Shown one piece after another: positions 7,169 to 14,598 of a DNA stretch of 17,736 nucleotides; the stretch's first letter is position 1, and every line of letters begins with the position of its first letter. Origin of the DNA: Bacteroidota bacterium (GTDB lineage: Bacteria > Bacteroidota > Bacteroidia > CAMBQF01); the NCBI GenBank assembly GCA_027483285.1, contig JAIXUZ010000435.1, forward strand, positions 1-17,736, read 5' to 3'. Made by a program: the position numbers and the translations under genes. The notes under the pieces are model-generated. The model made no database searches. It was not told the origin of the DNA and saw only the letters and a program-made list of their open reading frames with translations.

Positions 7169-7386
7169 TACTTTTTATCCGTTGTATAATTGTTTTTTAT
7201 TGTACGAATGAACTTCGTTTGCTTGTCCAAAGAAACGAACCAAAGAAAAGACACCACGCCCAAAAACACTGCAATTTTGCTCTCGTACCACCAAACCGCA
7301 CTAGTTGCCATGCGAAATTTTGTGTTCGCACAGGGCGTGGACTTCCCACGCACTATTAATTGTATTTTTATGAGTTAGCATAAACA
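7169..7386. other. Non-coding stretch, possibly a degenerate interspersed element
   Basis: About 220 bases with no convincing gene. Two overlapping frames on opposite strands (7190-7378 and 7168-7353) have low-complexity, family-less products. The plus-strand frame contains LSKETNQRK, a string I associate with spurious reading frames over repeated DNA; this is from memory. Structure seen: ACGAA/TTCGT (7204-7208 and 7214-7218), TGCGAA/TTCGCA (7311-7316 and 7325-7330), and an outer pair CCACGCCC (7254-7261) with GGGCGTGG (7333-7340). The nested inverted pairs could fold the 7254-7340 segment into one arm. Confidence 0.35.
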
Positions 7387-7422
7387 AAAATCCCCCGCAC
7401 CTTATACAGGGCGGGGGATTTT
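7387..7422 (-). terminator. Bidirectional hairpin terminator after the OmpA-like gene
   Basis: AAAATCCCCCGC (7387-7398) and GCGGGGGATTTT (7411-7422) are perfect 12-bp arms around a 12-nt loop. On the minus strand the right-hand end gives a T tract, so it terminates the 9840-7465 gene after the heptamer repeat; its symmetry lets it work in both directions. Confidence 0.88.
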
Positions 7423-7463
7423 CTATCAGCTATCAGCTATCAGCTATCAGCTATCAGCTATCA
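7423..7463. repeat. Heptamer tandem repeat, five full copies of CTATCAG plus a partial
   Basis: Five perfect head-to-tail copies of CTATCAG (7423-7457) plus CTATCA (7458-7463). The array fills the whole space between the stop codon of the OmpA-like gene (7465-7467) and its terminator hairpin, so on the mRNA it is the 3' untranslated region (CTGATAG repeated). Copy-number slippage here would not change the protein. Confidence 0.95.
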
Positions 7464-7464
7464 A

Positions 7465-9840
7465 TTAATCAAATACCACTTTCATTTCTACACGACGGTT
7501 TCGCTGGCGGCCGGCAGGGGTATCGTTACTGTCAATAGGCTTGGTTTCGCCAAACCATTCAGGCAATAGGTTGTCAGCTTTCACACCTTTATCTTGAAGG
7601 TATTTTTTAACCGCGTTAGCACGGTTTTTAGATAAAGTCATGTTAGATGCATCATTACCTACATTGTCAGTATGGCCCGATATTTTAAGCTTGTAAGCCG
7701 GTTTGCTAACCAACAAGTCGGCCAGGCGGTTTAAGCTTTCGTACGATGTGGTGCGGATAATGGCTTTGCCAGTTTCAAACTCAAGGTTTTGGAAAGCATA
7801 ATCCAACACATCCTGCTCTTTCTTATCAATTTTTGGGCAGCCTTTGTTCTCTGGTACACCAGGGGTTTTAGGGCACTCATCGTCTTTGTCAAATACACCG
7901 TCACCGTCAAGGTCGCTCCATGGGCAACCTTTGTTTTCAAATGGTCCCGGGGTTTCTGGGCAGGCATCTTCAACGTCTTTAATACCGTCGCCGTCTTTAT
8001 CAGCATAAGGGCAGCCTTTATTTTCAACCAGGCCTTTTACATCAGGGCAGGCGTCTTCGTTATCGTAAATACCGTCGCCATCGGTATCAGGGCAGCCACT
8101 GTGGGCTTTGTCGCCAAATTTCTCAGGGCAAAGGTCGTCAAGGTCGGCAACGCCGTCTACGTCTTTATCAGGGCAGCCTTGTAGTTCTAATACACCGGCT
8201 ACATCAGGGCAACGGTCGTCAGCATCGCGGGTGCCGTCATCATCACGGTCTGGGCAACCACGCAGGTCTTTTTTACCGGCAACATCCGGGCAATCATCGT
8301 CTTTGTCAAACGTTCCATCAGCATCGCGGTCGGGGTATGGGCAGCCTTTGTTATCAATAGGTCCGGCAATATCAGGGCAAGAGTCGTCAGGGTCGTTTAA
8401 GCCGTCACCGTCGCGGTCAACAATGGCCGGTTTTTTCTCAATTTTTTGGTAAGCATACATAATTGGGATACGCACACCCGCGTGTATGTCAATACCATAT
8501 GTGTTTTTCTTTTGGATAAGCTGGCTTACAATGGTGTTAGAACCCACTACAAATGGACCTAAGCGTAGGGTAACACCAGAGTAGTATTTACCAAACTTGT
8601 TTATGCTTTGTGGTAGGTAAATGCCCCATAGTTTACCTTCGTAGCGTGGTGCCAGGGTAAAGTTGGTTACACCGTTTACAATGGTACGGTTGGTTTTACC
8701 ATTAAAAGCCATAAAGGCGTTAAAATTTAAAAACAGGCGATTTACAATGGCATAGTCGGCCTGCACGCTAATGGTGGTAGGCAGGCTAACTTTATAAGAC
8801 GATTCGCTGCCTGTAAAACCAAAAGTGCTGTTAAAGGTGCTATCAAGTTCGGCCACGCTGTTTACCTGCAATTCGTTTAGCGCCCAGTTGTTAATATTGG
8901 CGTTAAAGTCGTTAGCATTGTATTTCTTATATTTCAAACGGCCAATGTCTAATATAGATAAACCTAAGCGCAGTTTGTATTTATTAGGGTCTGATGGGTC
9001 TTGAAATTCACCATCGGCTACATTAGGCCTCCATTCGTAAACAGCACCAAGGTCAAACCCTACAGATGGTTTTGACATAAAGGTAAAGTTGGTAAGTCCA
9101 TCGGTATTGTCAAAATCAAAGTTCTCAGCGTGGCCATAACCAAACTGGGCGTTGAATAAAGACATGGTATCCTTGTTTTTAAAGCTGTAGGTAACATCAT
9201 CAGCATATAAATAGGCAGAAGATATCCCCTGAAGCAACTTAACCGTGGCACCTACTTTTACAAAATGTTTGCCTTTGGCTTTTACTACCTGGCCCCATGT
9301 TAAACCATACTCAGCCCAGGTGTTGGTGCTAATACGCATGTTTTTCTCATTCAACGGCACGTTTAGTAGCGATTGTTCATCAAAGCCATTACGTGCAAGG
9401 TCTATAAGCTGGTTGCTTACGTTGTTAACCGTAAGGCCGGCCCTAAAACGGGTAGTTAAGCCAAATGCCATTCGCTGGTTTAGCATAGCAATAAAGCCCG
9501 GGCCATAAATATTGCCCATAACTACTGCCGATTTTGCACCACCGCTAAGGTTATAGCTCATGTAGTTTTTATCAAAATTAGCCTCGTTAAACAAGCTTGG
9601 CTTGCGTAATGCTGCCGGGTCTATAGATACAGCGTTATTGTAGGCATTAAAGCCAAAGCCAATCAGGTTTATATCAACAAGGTAGCGGCTGTCTGCTATC
9701 GATGCTGGCTGGGTATACACACCCTGCACACCTGAGTATTGGCTACCAATATAGCCCGCAAAATCTTGCGCTGCCAGTTGGCCTGTAATGCTTAACAGCA
9801 ATGCAATTAAGCATAAAAATTTAGTATAGAGTTTATTCAT
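7465..9840 (-). CDS. Large OmpA family protein with seven thrombospondin type-3 repeats
   Basis: 791 residues. Signal peptide 1-24 (cleavage near LAAQ). Residues about 25-465 are a long beta-rich region beginning DFAGYIGSQYSGVQGVYTQPASIADSR, resembling the DUF5723-type outer-membrane barrel domain of Bacteroidota. Residues 475-671 hold seven TSP type-3 repeats (D-x-D-x-D-G ... D-x-CP ... GCP), starting at 475, 504, 531, 558, 585, 614 and 643, expected to bind calcium and form a stiff spacer. Residues 680-791 are an OmpA C-terminal domain: LEFETGKAII, SGHTDNVG with D725 and LSKNRANAV with R740, matching the peptidoglycan (diaminopimelate) binding pair. It likely links the outer membrane to the cell wall. 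It is a single gene with a strong promoter at 9872-9900 and a terminator at 7387-7422. Confidence 0.92.
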   Translation of the reverse strand: MNKLYTKFLCLIALLLSITGQLAAQDFAGYIGSQYSGVQGVYTQPASIADSRYLVDINLIGFGFNAYNNAVSIDPAALRKPSLFNEANFDKNYMSYNLSGGAKSAVVMGNIYGPGFIAMLNQRMAFGLTTRFRAGLTVNNVSNQLIDLARNGFDEQSLLNVPLNEKNMRISTNTWAEYGLTWGQVVKAKGKHFVKVGATVKLLQGISSAYLYADDVTYSFKNKDTMSLFNAQFGYGHAENFDFDNTDGLTNFTFMSKPSVGFDLGAVYEWRPNVADGEFQDPSDPNKYKLRLGLSILDIGRLKYKKYNANDFNANINNWALNELQVNSVAELDSTFNSTFGFTGSESSYKVSLPTTISVQADYAIVNRLFLNFNAFMAFNGKTNRTIVNGVTNFTLAPRYEGKLWGIYLPQSINKFGKYYSGVTLRLGPFVVGSNTIVSQLIQKKNTYGIDIHAGVRIPIMYAYQKIEKKPAIVDRDGDGLNDPDDSCPDIAGPIDNKGCPYPDRDADGTFDKDDDCPDVAGKKDLRGCPDRDDDGTRDADDRCPDVAGVLELQGCPDKDVDGVADLDDLCPEKFGDKAHSGCPDTDGDGIYDNEDACPDVKGLVENKGCPYADKDGDGIKDVEDACPETPGPFENKGCPWSDLDGDGVFDKDDECPKTPGVPENKGCPKIDKKEQDVLDYAFQNLEFETGKAIIRTTSYESLNRLADLLVSKPAYKLKISGHTDNVGNDASNMTLSKNRANAVKKYLQDKGVKADNLLPEWFGETKPIDSNDTPAGRQRNRRVEMKVVFD

Positions 9841-9871
9841 ATCAATGGTTTTTTTTGACGGTTAGCCTATA

Positions 9872-9900
9872 CAAATTTAACAATATGTACATGCGCCAAA
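9872..9900 (-). promoter_or_regulatory. Promoter (TTTG-N17-TAAATTTG) of the OmpA-like gene
   Basis: On the minus strand TTTG (9900-9897) and TAAATTTG (9879-9872) are 17 nt apart, matching both Bacteroidota elements. 31 nt separate the -7 box from the ATG at 9840. Together with the hairpin terminator this suits an abundant outer-membrane protein. Confidence 0.65.
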
Positions 9901-10018
9901 CCTTCGGGTTTATTATATTTATTATGCATGCGTTGTTGATAGTTAAAGATGTATTAAAGGCATATTGTTTAAGTTCGAATTATTTTGAGCAGGTAAAAGA
10001 AGTAACGCGCTAATAGCG

Positions 10019-10026
10019 TAATTTTG
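10019..10026 (+). promoter_or_regulatory. -7 box (TAATTTTG) of recR
   Basis: TAATTTTG matches TAnnTTTG and ends 7 nt before the recR ATG at 10034, implying a leader of about 3 nt. There is no -33 TTG at the usual distance. The remaining part of the 193-bp intergenic region with the OmpA-like gene shows no further feature. Confidence 0.5.
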
Positions 10027-10033
10027 TAGGGTT

Positions 10034-10654
10034 ATGGAGCAGTACCCGTCAAAGCTTATTGAGGATGCCGTTAATGCAATGTCATCGCTACCCGGTGTGG
10101 GCAAGCGCACAGCTTTGCGTTTGGTGCTAAACCTGCTTAAGCGCGACCCTTTTGAGGTGGAGAATTTTGCATCGGCATTTACCCGCATGCGTAACGAGAT
10201 TAAGTTTTGTACCCAATGCCACAACATTGCCGATGGCGATTTATGTGGTGTTTGCTCTGATACGCGCCGCGATACTACCATTATTTGTGTGGTAGAGAAT
10301 TTGCGCGATGTAATGGCCATTGAAAATACCATGAGTTTTAGGGGAGTATACCATTTGCTAGGCGGCATTATATCGCCTATGGATGGTGTTGGCCCTGCCG
10401 ATTTGAATATTGAAAGCCTGATGCGCCGCATTAGCGCAGGCCACGTAAATGAGGTCATTTTGGCCCTTTCGGCAACTATGGAGGGCGACACTACCAACTT
10501 CTATATATTTAAAAAACTGGGTGGGTTAGATGTAAAAGTAACCACCATTGCCCGTGGCGTTCCCGTGGGCGATGAACTGGAGTATACCGATGAGGTTACC
10601 CTGGGCCGCTCTATTGCCAACCGTATTATGTACGAGAGCAATTTGGCGCGTTAA
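10034..10654 (+). CDS. recR: Recombination mediator protein RecR
   Basis: 206 residues, the normal RecR length. It acts with RecO (and RecF) to load RecA onto SSB-coated gaps. Domains: helix-hairpin-helix near the N-terminus (SSLPGVGKRTALRLVL, 17-32), C4 zinc finger (C59, C62, C71, C74 in CTQCHNIADGDLCGVC), Toprim domain (about 81-177, TIICVVEN with E88), and the C-terminal ARGVPVGDELEYTDEVTLGRS motif. The start at ATG 10034 gives the family N-terminus (YPSKLIEDAVNAMSSLPG). recR is convergent with dnaB, separated by a terminator, and is not linked to dnaX or a YbaB gene as in many Proteobacteria. Confidence 0.97.
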   Translation: MEQYPSKLIEDAVNAMSSLPGVGKRTALRLVLNLLKRDPFEVENFASAFTRMRNEIKFCTQCHNIADGDLCGVCSDTRRDTTIICVVENLRDVMAIENTMSFRGVYHLLGGIISPMDGVGPADLNIESLMRRISAGHVNEVILALSATMEGDTTNFYIFKKLGGLDVKVTTIARGVPVGDELEYTDEVTLGRSIANRIMYESNLAR

Positions 10655-10663
10655 TTCAATAAA

Positions 10664-10693
10664 AAAATCCCCCTTGGTTAAAAGAGGGATTTT
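10664..10693 (+). terminator. Hairpin terminator between recR and dnaB
   Basis: AAAATCCC (10664-10671) pairs with GGGATTTT (10686-10693), with a C/A mismatch and three more pairs inside. A/T tracts on both sides make it usable from both strands for the convergent recR and dnaB transcripts. Confidence 0.8.
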
Positions 10694-10718
10694 AAGTTTT
10701 TCATTTTTAACTTTTAGT

Positions 10719-12317
10719 TTAAAATGGTGCTTCTTCTCCAGGCATGGGCGATGAACCAAAAGGAGGCTCGCCGCCGGGGCCATTCATTTTAGACTGGAAC
10801 ACCACCGTAGGCGGGCCATCAAAACTAACACTAGGGTTAAGTCCTCCGCCAAAACCTGCACCACCATCGCCGGCAGGCATATTGCCATACTCGTTAGGGG
10901 CCAGGTCGGTAAATTTAGACAGGGCGCCGATAAAGCGTAGCGGTATATCTTCCAAGGCACCATTCCTGTGCTTGGCAATAATAATCTCTGTTAAGCCCTG
11001 TGGGTATGGGTTGCCCGACTCATCTGCATCAAACCCGTAATAATCGGGGCGGTAAATAAAGCATACCATGTCGGCATCCTGCTCAATAGCGCCTGACTCA
11101 CGTAAGTCTGATAGCTGCGGGCGTTTGGTGCCACCGCGGGTTTCTACCGCACGGCTTAGCTGAGAAAGGGCAATTACCGGCACGTTAAGTTCTTTGGCAA
11201 TACCCTTTAATGAGCGCGATATGGTACTAATCTCCTGCTCGCGGTTACCGCTTTTGTTATCGCCACCTACCGTCATTAGCTGCAGGTAGTCAATAATAAT
11301 CATTGATATATCGAACTGCGCTTTCAATCGGCGGGCCTTTGCACGTAGCTGGAAAACCGATAGGGCAGGGGTATCGTCAATATACAAAGGGGCTTCGGCA
11401 AGCTTACCGCTTAGGGCATTCAGCTGTTCAAACTCGTGGTCTTCCAGCGTGCCTTTTTTCATTTTTTCTACTGATATGCCTGTCTCGCTAGATACCAAAC
11501 GGTTTACCAACTGTAGTGATGCCATCTCTAACGAGAATAGGGCTACTGGTCGCTTAAACTCTACCGCGGCATTACGCGCCATAGACAGTACAAATGCGGT
11601 TTTACCCATACCAGGGCGGGCAGCCAAAATAATAAGGTCGCTTTTTTGCCAGCCCGATGTTACACGGTCTAAGCTGGTAAAGCCCGACTCTACACCTGTA
11701 ATACCTGTACCATGGTTTTTGGCAGCTTCCACATCTTTAATAGCCTGGCCTACCAAGGCTTGCATGGGTATAATCTCTTTGCCTATAAGGCCTTCTGATA
11801 CTTTAAAAATATTGCTTTCGGCAGTGTCTAACAAATCAAAAACGTCGGTAGTATCTTCATACGCCTCGGTAATAATATTGCTTGATACCGCTATTAGCGA
11901 GCGCTGTATATGCTTTTGCAATAAAATACGCGCATGGTACTCAACGTGGGCAGATGAGCCCACCCTTGTGGTAAGCGATGATATGTAGTATGCACCGCCA
12001 GCCGAAACCAGTTCGCCGGTTTTTTGTAGCTGGGCGGTTACGGTTAAAATATCAATAGGGTTAGAGCTTGAAAAAAGGCTCTGTATGGCATTGTAGATTA
12101 ACTGGTGCTGGGCAGAATAAAATACTTCAGGTTTTAAAATATCTACAACCTGTGTAAGCGCGTTTTTCTCTAATAATATGGCACCCAAAACTACTTTCTC
12201 CATCTCCACATCCTGTGGGGGGATTTTTCCGTTTAGGTTATCCATCTTAGGGAGTACATTAAACTTGTTCCCTTGTGGCTTTACTCTTTTTCTCCCGGTT
12301 GATTCAACTTCTTCCAT
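10719..12317 (-). CDS. dnaB: Replicative DNA helicase DnaB
   Basis: 532 residues from ATG 12317 (MEEVESTGRKRVKPQG). The frame stays open upstream to 12410, but those 31 codons encode an unlikely Cys-rich stretch and lie beyond the -7 box at 12322-12329. N-terminal domain with PPQDVEMEKVVLGAILLEKNAL (about 34-55). RecA-type ATPase domain with Walker A ARPGMGKT (233-240), LFSLEM, Walker B IIIDYLQLM (340-348), the NREQEIS segment, ALSQLSR and the arginine finger in KHRNG (R451). DnaB is the hexameric helicase that unwinds DNA at the fork and binds DnaG primase. No intein is present. The C-terminal 57 or so residues are Gly/Pro-rich and end in GEEAPF, which resembles the SSB acidic tip (see findings). 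Convergent with recR. Confidence 0.97.
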   Translation of the reverse strand: MEEVESTGRKRVKPQGNKFNVLPKMDNLNGKIPPQDVEMEKVVLGAILLEKNALTQVVDILKPEVFYSAQHQLIYNAIQSLFSSSNPIDILTVTAQLQKTGELVSAGGAYYISSLTTRVGSSAHVEYHARILLQKHIQRSLIAVSSNIITEAYEDTTDVFDLLDTAESNIFKVSEGLIGKEIIPMQALVGQAIKDVEAAKNHGTGITGVESGFTSLDRVTSGWQKSDLIILAARPGMGKTAFVLSMARNAAVEFKRPVALFSLEMASLQLVNRLVSSETGISVEKMKKGTLEDHEFEQLNALSGKLAEAPLYIDDTPALSVFQLRAKARRLKAQFDISMIIIDYLQLMTVGGDNKSGNREQEISTISRSLKGIAKELNVPVIALSQLSRAVETRGGTKRPQLSDLRESGAIEQDADMVCFIYRPDYYGFDADESGNPYPQGLTEIIIAKHRNGALEDIPLRFIGALSKFTDLAPNEYGNMPAGDGGAGFGGGLNPSVSFDGPPTVVFQSKMNGPGGEPPFGSSPMPGEEAPF

Positions 12318-12321
12318 AGTA

Positions 12322-12354
12322 CAAAAATATAGTAAAAAATCGCATACTTTGCAA
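12322..12354 (-). promoter_or_regulatory. Promoter (TTG-N22-TATTTTTG) of dnaB
   Basis: On the minus strand TATTTTTG (12329-12322) is a full TAnnTTTG match ending 4 nt before the ATG at 12317; a TTG lies 22 nt further upstream (12354-12352), at the long end of normal spacing. The geometry predicts a leaderless dnaB mRNA and rejects the upstream N-terminal extension. Confidence 0.5.
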
Positions 12355-12410
12355 TACTTTTTATAACTAACTAAACGGTTACTAAACGGATATTGACAAG
12401 CTATTAACAA

Positions 12411-12445
12411 AAAAGCCCCCTGACATTTATCGTCAGAGGGCTTTT
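12411..12445 (-). terminator. Hairpin terminator after the collagen-like gene
   Basis: AAAAGCCCCCTGAC (12411-12424) pairs with GTCAGAGGGCTTTT (12432-12445), 13 pairs with one C/A mismatch and an ATTTATC loop. On the minus strand it ends in CTTTTTT, terminating the 14567-12468 unit and separating it from dnaB. Confidence 0.88.
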
Positions 12446-12467
12446 AAAAAATATAATAAGCTAACTA

Positions 12468-14012
12468 CTAGAACTTAATAGCAGTAACGTAGCCATACTC
12501 ATTGCTGTTCCAGCTAGCAGGTGTTGTAACTGATGCACCAACACCAAATACATAGGTGCCAGGCGCTAAACCGGTATAGGCATAGCTTGTACCAAAGGTA
12601 TGACGGGTGTTTTGTGCAACGGCCAAACCATAAGAGCCACCACCAACAAGTACAAGGGCTCCACCATTAAAAGTATAGCCCGGGAAAATATTTAAGTTGT
12701 TTGCACCGCCGGCATTTATAGAACCCATAGCGATGTTACCTGTAAAGTAAATTACATCTGATGTTGAGTTAACAACAACTGATACTGTAGGGCCGCAGAA
12801 AGCGTATGTGCCAGAAGTTGGAGGTGTAACGCAGTTGCCGGAAGAATTGTAAATAGCAGGGGCTACTTTAGTAACGTTGCCGTTAGCATCAACACCTAAT
12901 AAGTTGCCTGCGCCTGTTAAGCCTTCGTGGCGAACAGACCCAAAAGTATGTAAAACAGCGGTTGGGGTTGTTGTTCCAATGCCAACATTACCTGTAGCAT
13001 CAATATGCATTCTTTCTGTACCATTGGTTCCAAAAAATATGGGTTGAGCTTCCCAGTTCCAAATAAGCCCTGCACCATTTACATCATCTAAACCTATCAT
13101 AAAACCATCGCCAAAATTAACTCCAGTAGTAGCTGTTTGAAAAATCTGAGTGTAAAAGGCAGATGCATTATAGCAGGTAAGTTTATGCTGTGGAGTGGTA
13201 GTGCCTAAACCTATATTTGTGCCATTATCAAAAATTTGAGAGTTGCCTAATGTTGTAGCAGCAGTAAATTTAGATACATAGTTTAATGTACCGTTAGCAT
13301 TGGCTGCACCTGTTGGGCCGGCTGGGCCAGCAGGGCCTTGAGCACCTGCAGGACCGGCAGGGCCTTGTGCGCCTTGCGCACCTACAGGGCCTTGTGGACC
13401 TTGTGCACCTGTGCCTGTTGGACCTGTTGGGCCGGCTACACCTGTACCTGTTGGGCCTGTTGGGCCTGCCGGGCCTGTATTACCACCGCCGGGGCCTGTT
13501 GGTCCTGCAGGGCCTTGTGCGCCTGCCGGGCCTTGTGCACCTGCCGGGCCTTGAGCACCTGCAGGGCCTGCCGGTCCTTGTGGGCCTTGAGAGCCACTTG
13601 CAGCCTGGTTAGCATACAATGCATAAGGTACGCTTAGTAGTTGGCTGTTGCCTGCTACAGTGTAGTTTGTGCCGCCAGCAGGGTCAATTTCTGTTTTAAT
13701 GTATTTATCGCCGCTGCCCCAGCCAATAGTTGCAAAGGTGCCGCTAACTACGGTACCGCTGCCTATCTCAAGGGTAAAAAGGCCAAAGTTGTTGGTGGTT
13801 TTAGTTTGTGTTTCCTGGTATACTAGTGCTCCGTTAGGGCCGCCATCCAGTATGCTTATACGTATGCCTACTGTCTGGTTTACAAGTTCTACACCTGTAT
13901 TATTGCGCGCAATAGCCTGATAGTTGAATTTTTGCGGTGCCTGGGCACTTACTGATAATGCCAATAGCATTACTACAACAAACGCTTTTAACGTTTTTGT
14001 TAATGTTTTCAT
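12468..14012 (-). CDS. Collagen-like surface protein with tail-fibre-type repeats
   Basis: 514 residues with a signal peptide (cleavage near SVSAQA, residue 25). Residues 27-137 (KFNYQAIARNNTG ... LLSVPYALYANQA) form the beta domain that in Bacteroidota often precedes collagen or fibre repeats. Residues 140-235 are a Gly-X-Y tract rich in GPA, GAQ, GPT and GPQ, with short interruptions at GGNT and twice at GT. After it come two fibre-like segments, NIGLGTTTPQHKL (266-278) and NVGIGTTTPTAVLH (342-355), as in phage-tail and head-fibre-like proteins, then a Gly/Asn-rich C-terminal domain ending AIKF. There is neither a T9SS sorting domain nor an S74 chaperone domain, so the anchoring route is unclear. 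Probably a trimeric surface or extracellular fibre. It is 36 nt downstream of the small T9SS gene, so likely one operon. Confidence 0.8.
   Translation of the reverse strand: MKTLTKTLKAFVVVMLLALSVSAQAPQKFNYQAIARNNTGVELVNQTVGIRISILDGGPNGALVYQETQTKTTNNFGLFTLEIGSGTVVSGTFATIGWGSGDKYIKTEIDPAGGTNYTVAGNSQLLSVPYALYANQAASGSQGPQGPAGPAGAQGPAGAQGPAGAQGPAGPTGPGGGNTGPAGPTGPTGTGVAGPTGPTGTGAQGPQGPVGAQGAQGPAGPAGAQGPAGPAGPTGAANANGTLNYVSKFTAATTLGNSQIFDNGTNIGLGTTTPQHKLTCYNASAFYTQIFQTATTGVNFGDGFMIGLDDVNGAGLIWNWEAQPIFFGTNGTERMHIDATGNVGIGTTTPTAVLHTFGSVRHEGLTGAGNLLGVDANGNVTKVAPAIYNSSGNCVTPPTSGTYAFCGPTVSVVVNSTSDVIYFTGNIAMGSINAGGANNLNIFPGYTFNGGALVLVGGGSYGLAVAQNTRHTFGTSYAYTGLAPGTYVFGVGASVTTPASWNSNEYGYVTAIKF
13308..13595 (-). 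repeat. Collagen-coding Gly-X-Y repeat tract
   Basis: DNA of residues 140-235 of the collagen-like protein: 9-bp and 18-bp units (GPA, GAQ-GPA, GPT-GPT) with strong strand asymmetry. It creates long spurious reading frames on the other strand. Copies vary at the third base, so it is not a fresh duplication. Confidence 0.9.
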
Positions 14013-14048
14013 GTTAATGTGTTGGTTAGATAGATGTGTGGGTACTGT

Positions 14049-14567
14049 TTACTTAATTACTTCGATACGTTTTACTACACTAAAAGATTTTGTGTTGTCG
14101 GCAGCATCAAATACAATGTTTAGCATGTAAAGGCCCTGGCTAACATTGTCAAGGTTCATCACCTCGGTTTGTTGGCCGTTTTGGGTTTCCTTTACATAAC
14201 CGCCAATTTCGCGCCCAGCCATATCAAACAGGCGGAATGCTAACTTACCGGCATTAGGAAGGTTAAAAGCAATGTTTACCTCATTGCTTGCAGGGTTAGG
14301 GTAGAGGTTAATGCTGGGGGCGTTGGCTGGTAAACTAATAATGCCAACTCCTTTTAATTGAGGTTGCTCAAAGCCTTGGGTAAAAAAGGTGTTGCCACCG
14401 CTAATGGTTTCAATTACAGGCTCGCCTGCAATATTAACCTGCAAAGATCCCCAACCACCACTATAATACGCTCCCGCGTTTGAGATGGCTTGGTTTTCAA
14501 TGTTTACCTGTGCTTTTGCCCCCGCAATACCCGCTACCAGTAAGATAGGAAGTACAATCTTTCTCAT
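14049..14567 (-). CDS. Small T9SS-secreted protein with C-terminal sorting domain
   Basis: 172 residues. Signal peptide 1-20 (MRKIVLPILLVAGIAGAKAQ). A short mature module (25-70) with GAYYSGGWGSLQVNIAGEPV and FFTQGFEQPQ is a recurrent Bacteroidota segment (GEPV ... TQGF.QP) found before sorting domains. Residues 86-172 are a type A T9SS C-terminal domain: INLYPNPASNEVNIAF, FRLFDMAGREI and GLYMLNIV ending KRIEVIK. Export is therefore predicted via Sec, then through the outer membrane by the T9SS, with CTD removal and A-LPS attachment or release. The cargo part is only about 65 residues, with no enzymatic motif. It is first in a two-gene unit with the collagen-like gene; overlapping palindromes lie 32-64 bp upstream of its ATG. 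Confidence 0.85.
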   Translation of the reverse strand: MRKIVLPILLVAGIAGAKAQVNIENQAISNAGAYYSGGWGSLQVNIAGEPVIETISGGNTFFTQGFEQPQLKGVGIISLPANAPSINLYPNPASNEVNIAFNLPNAGKLAFRLFDMAGREIGGYVKETQNGQQTEVMNLDNVSQGLYMLNIVFDAADNTKSFSVVKRIEVIK

Positions 14568-14598
14568 GTTGTTATATGTTTATTACAATGCAAGTTTC

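Noticed and set aside
7168..7378. Small overlapping reading frames on both strands (61 and 62 codons)
   Set aside because: Low-complexity products, no promoter or family; better explained as non-coding or repeated DNA.
7423..7463. CRISPR or attachment site at the heptamer array
   Set aside because: Units are contiguous 7-mers with no spacers, no cas genes and no integrase nearby.
7828..8418. CRISPR-like periodicity in the OmpA-like gene
   Set aside because: The periodicity is the coding sequence of seven TSP type-3 protein repeats in one open frame.
9943..10497. 184-codon reading frame antisense to recR
   Set aside because: A shadow of recR; its product is Ser/Arg-rich with no domain.
12318..12410. 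31-codon N-terminal extension of DnaB from an upstream ATG
   Set aside because: It is Cys-rich, unlike DnaB N-termini, and overlaps the TATTTTTG box and the TTG upstream of it; ATG 12317 gives the normal start.
13313..13637. Long reading frames on the plus strand across the collagen tract
   Set aside because: They are by-products of the repeated Gly-X-Y codons; the products are monotonous Leu/Gly or Cys/Thr strings.
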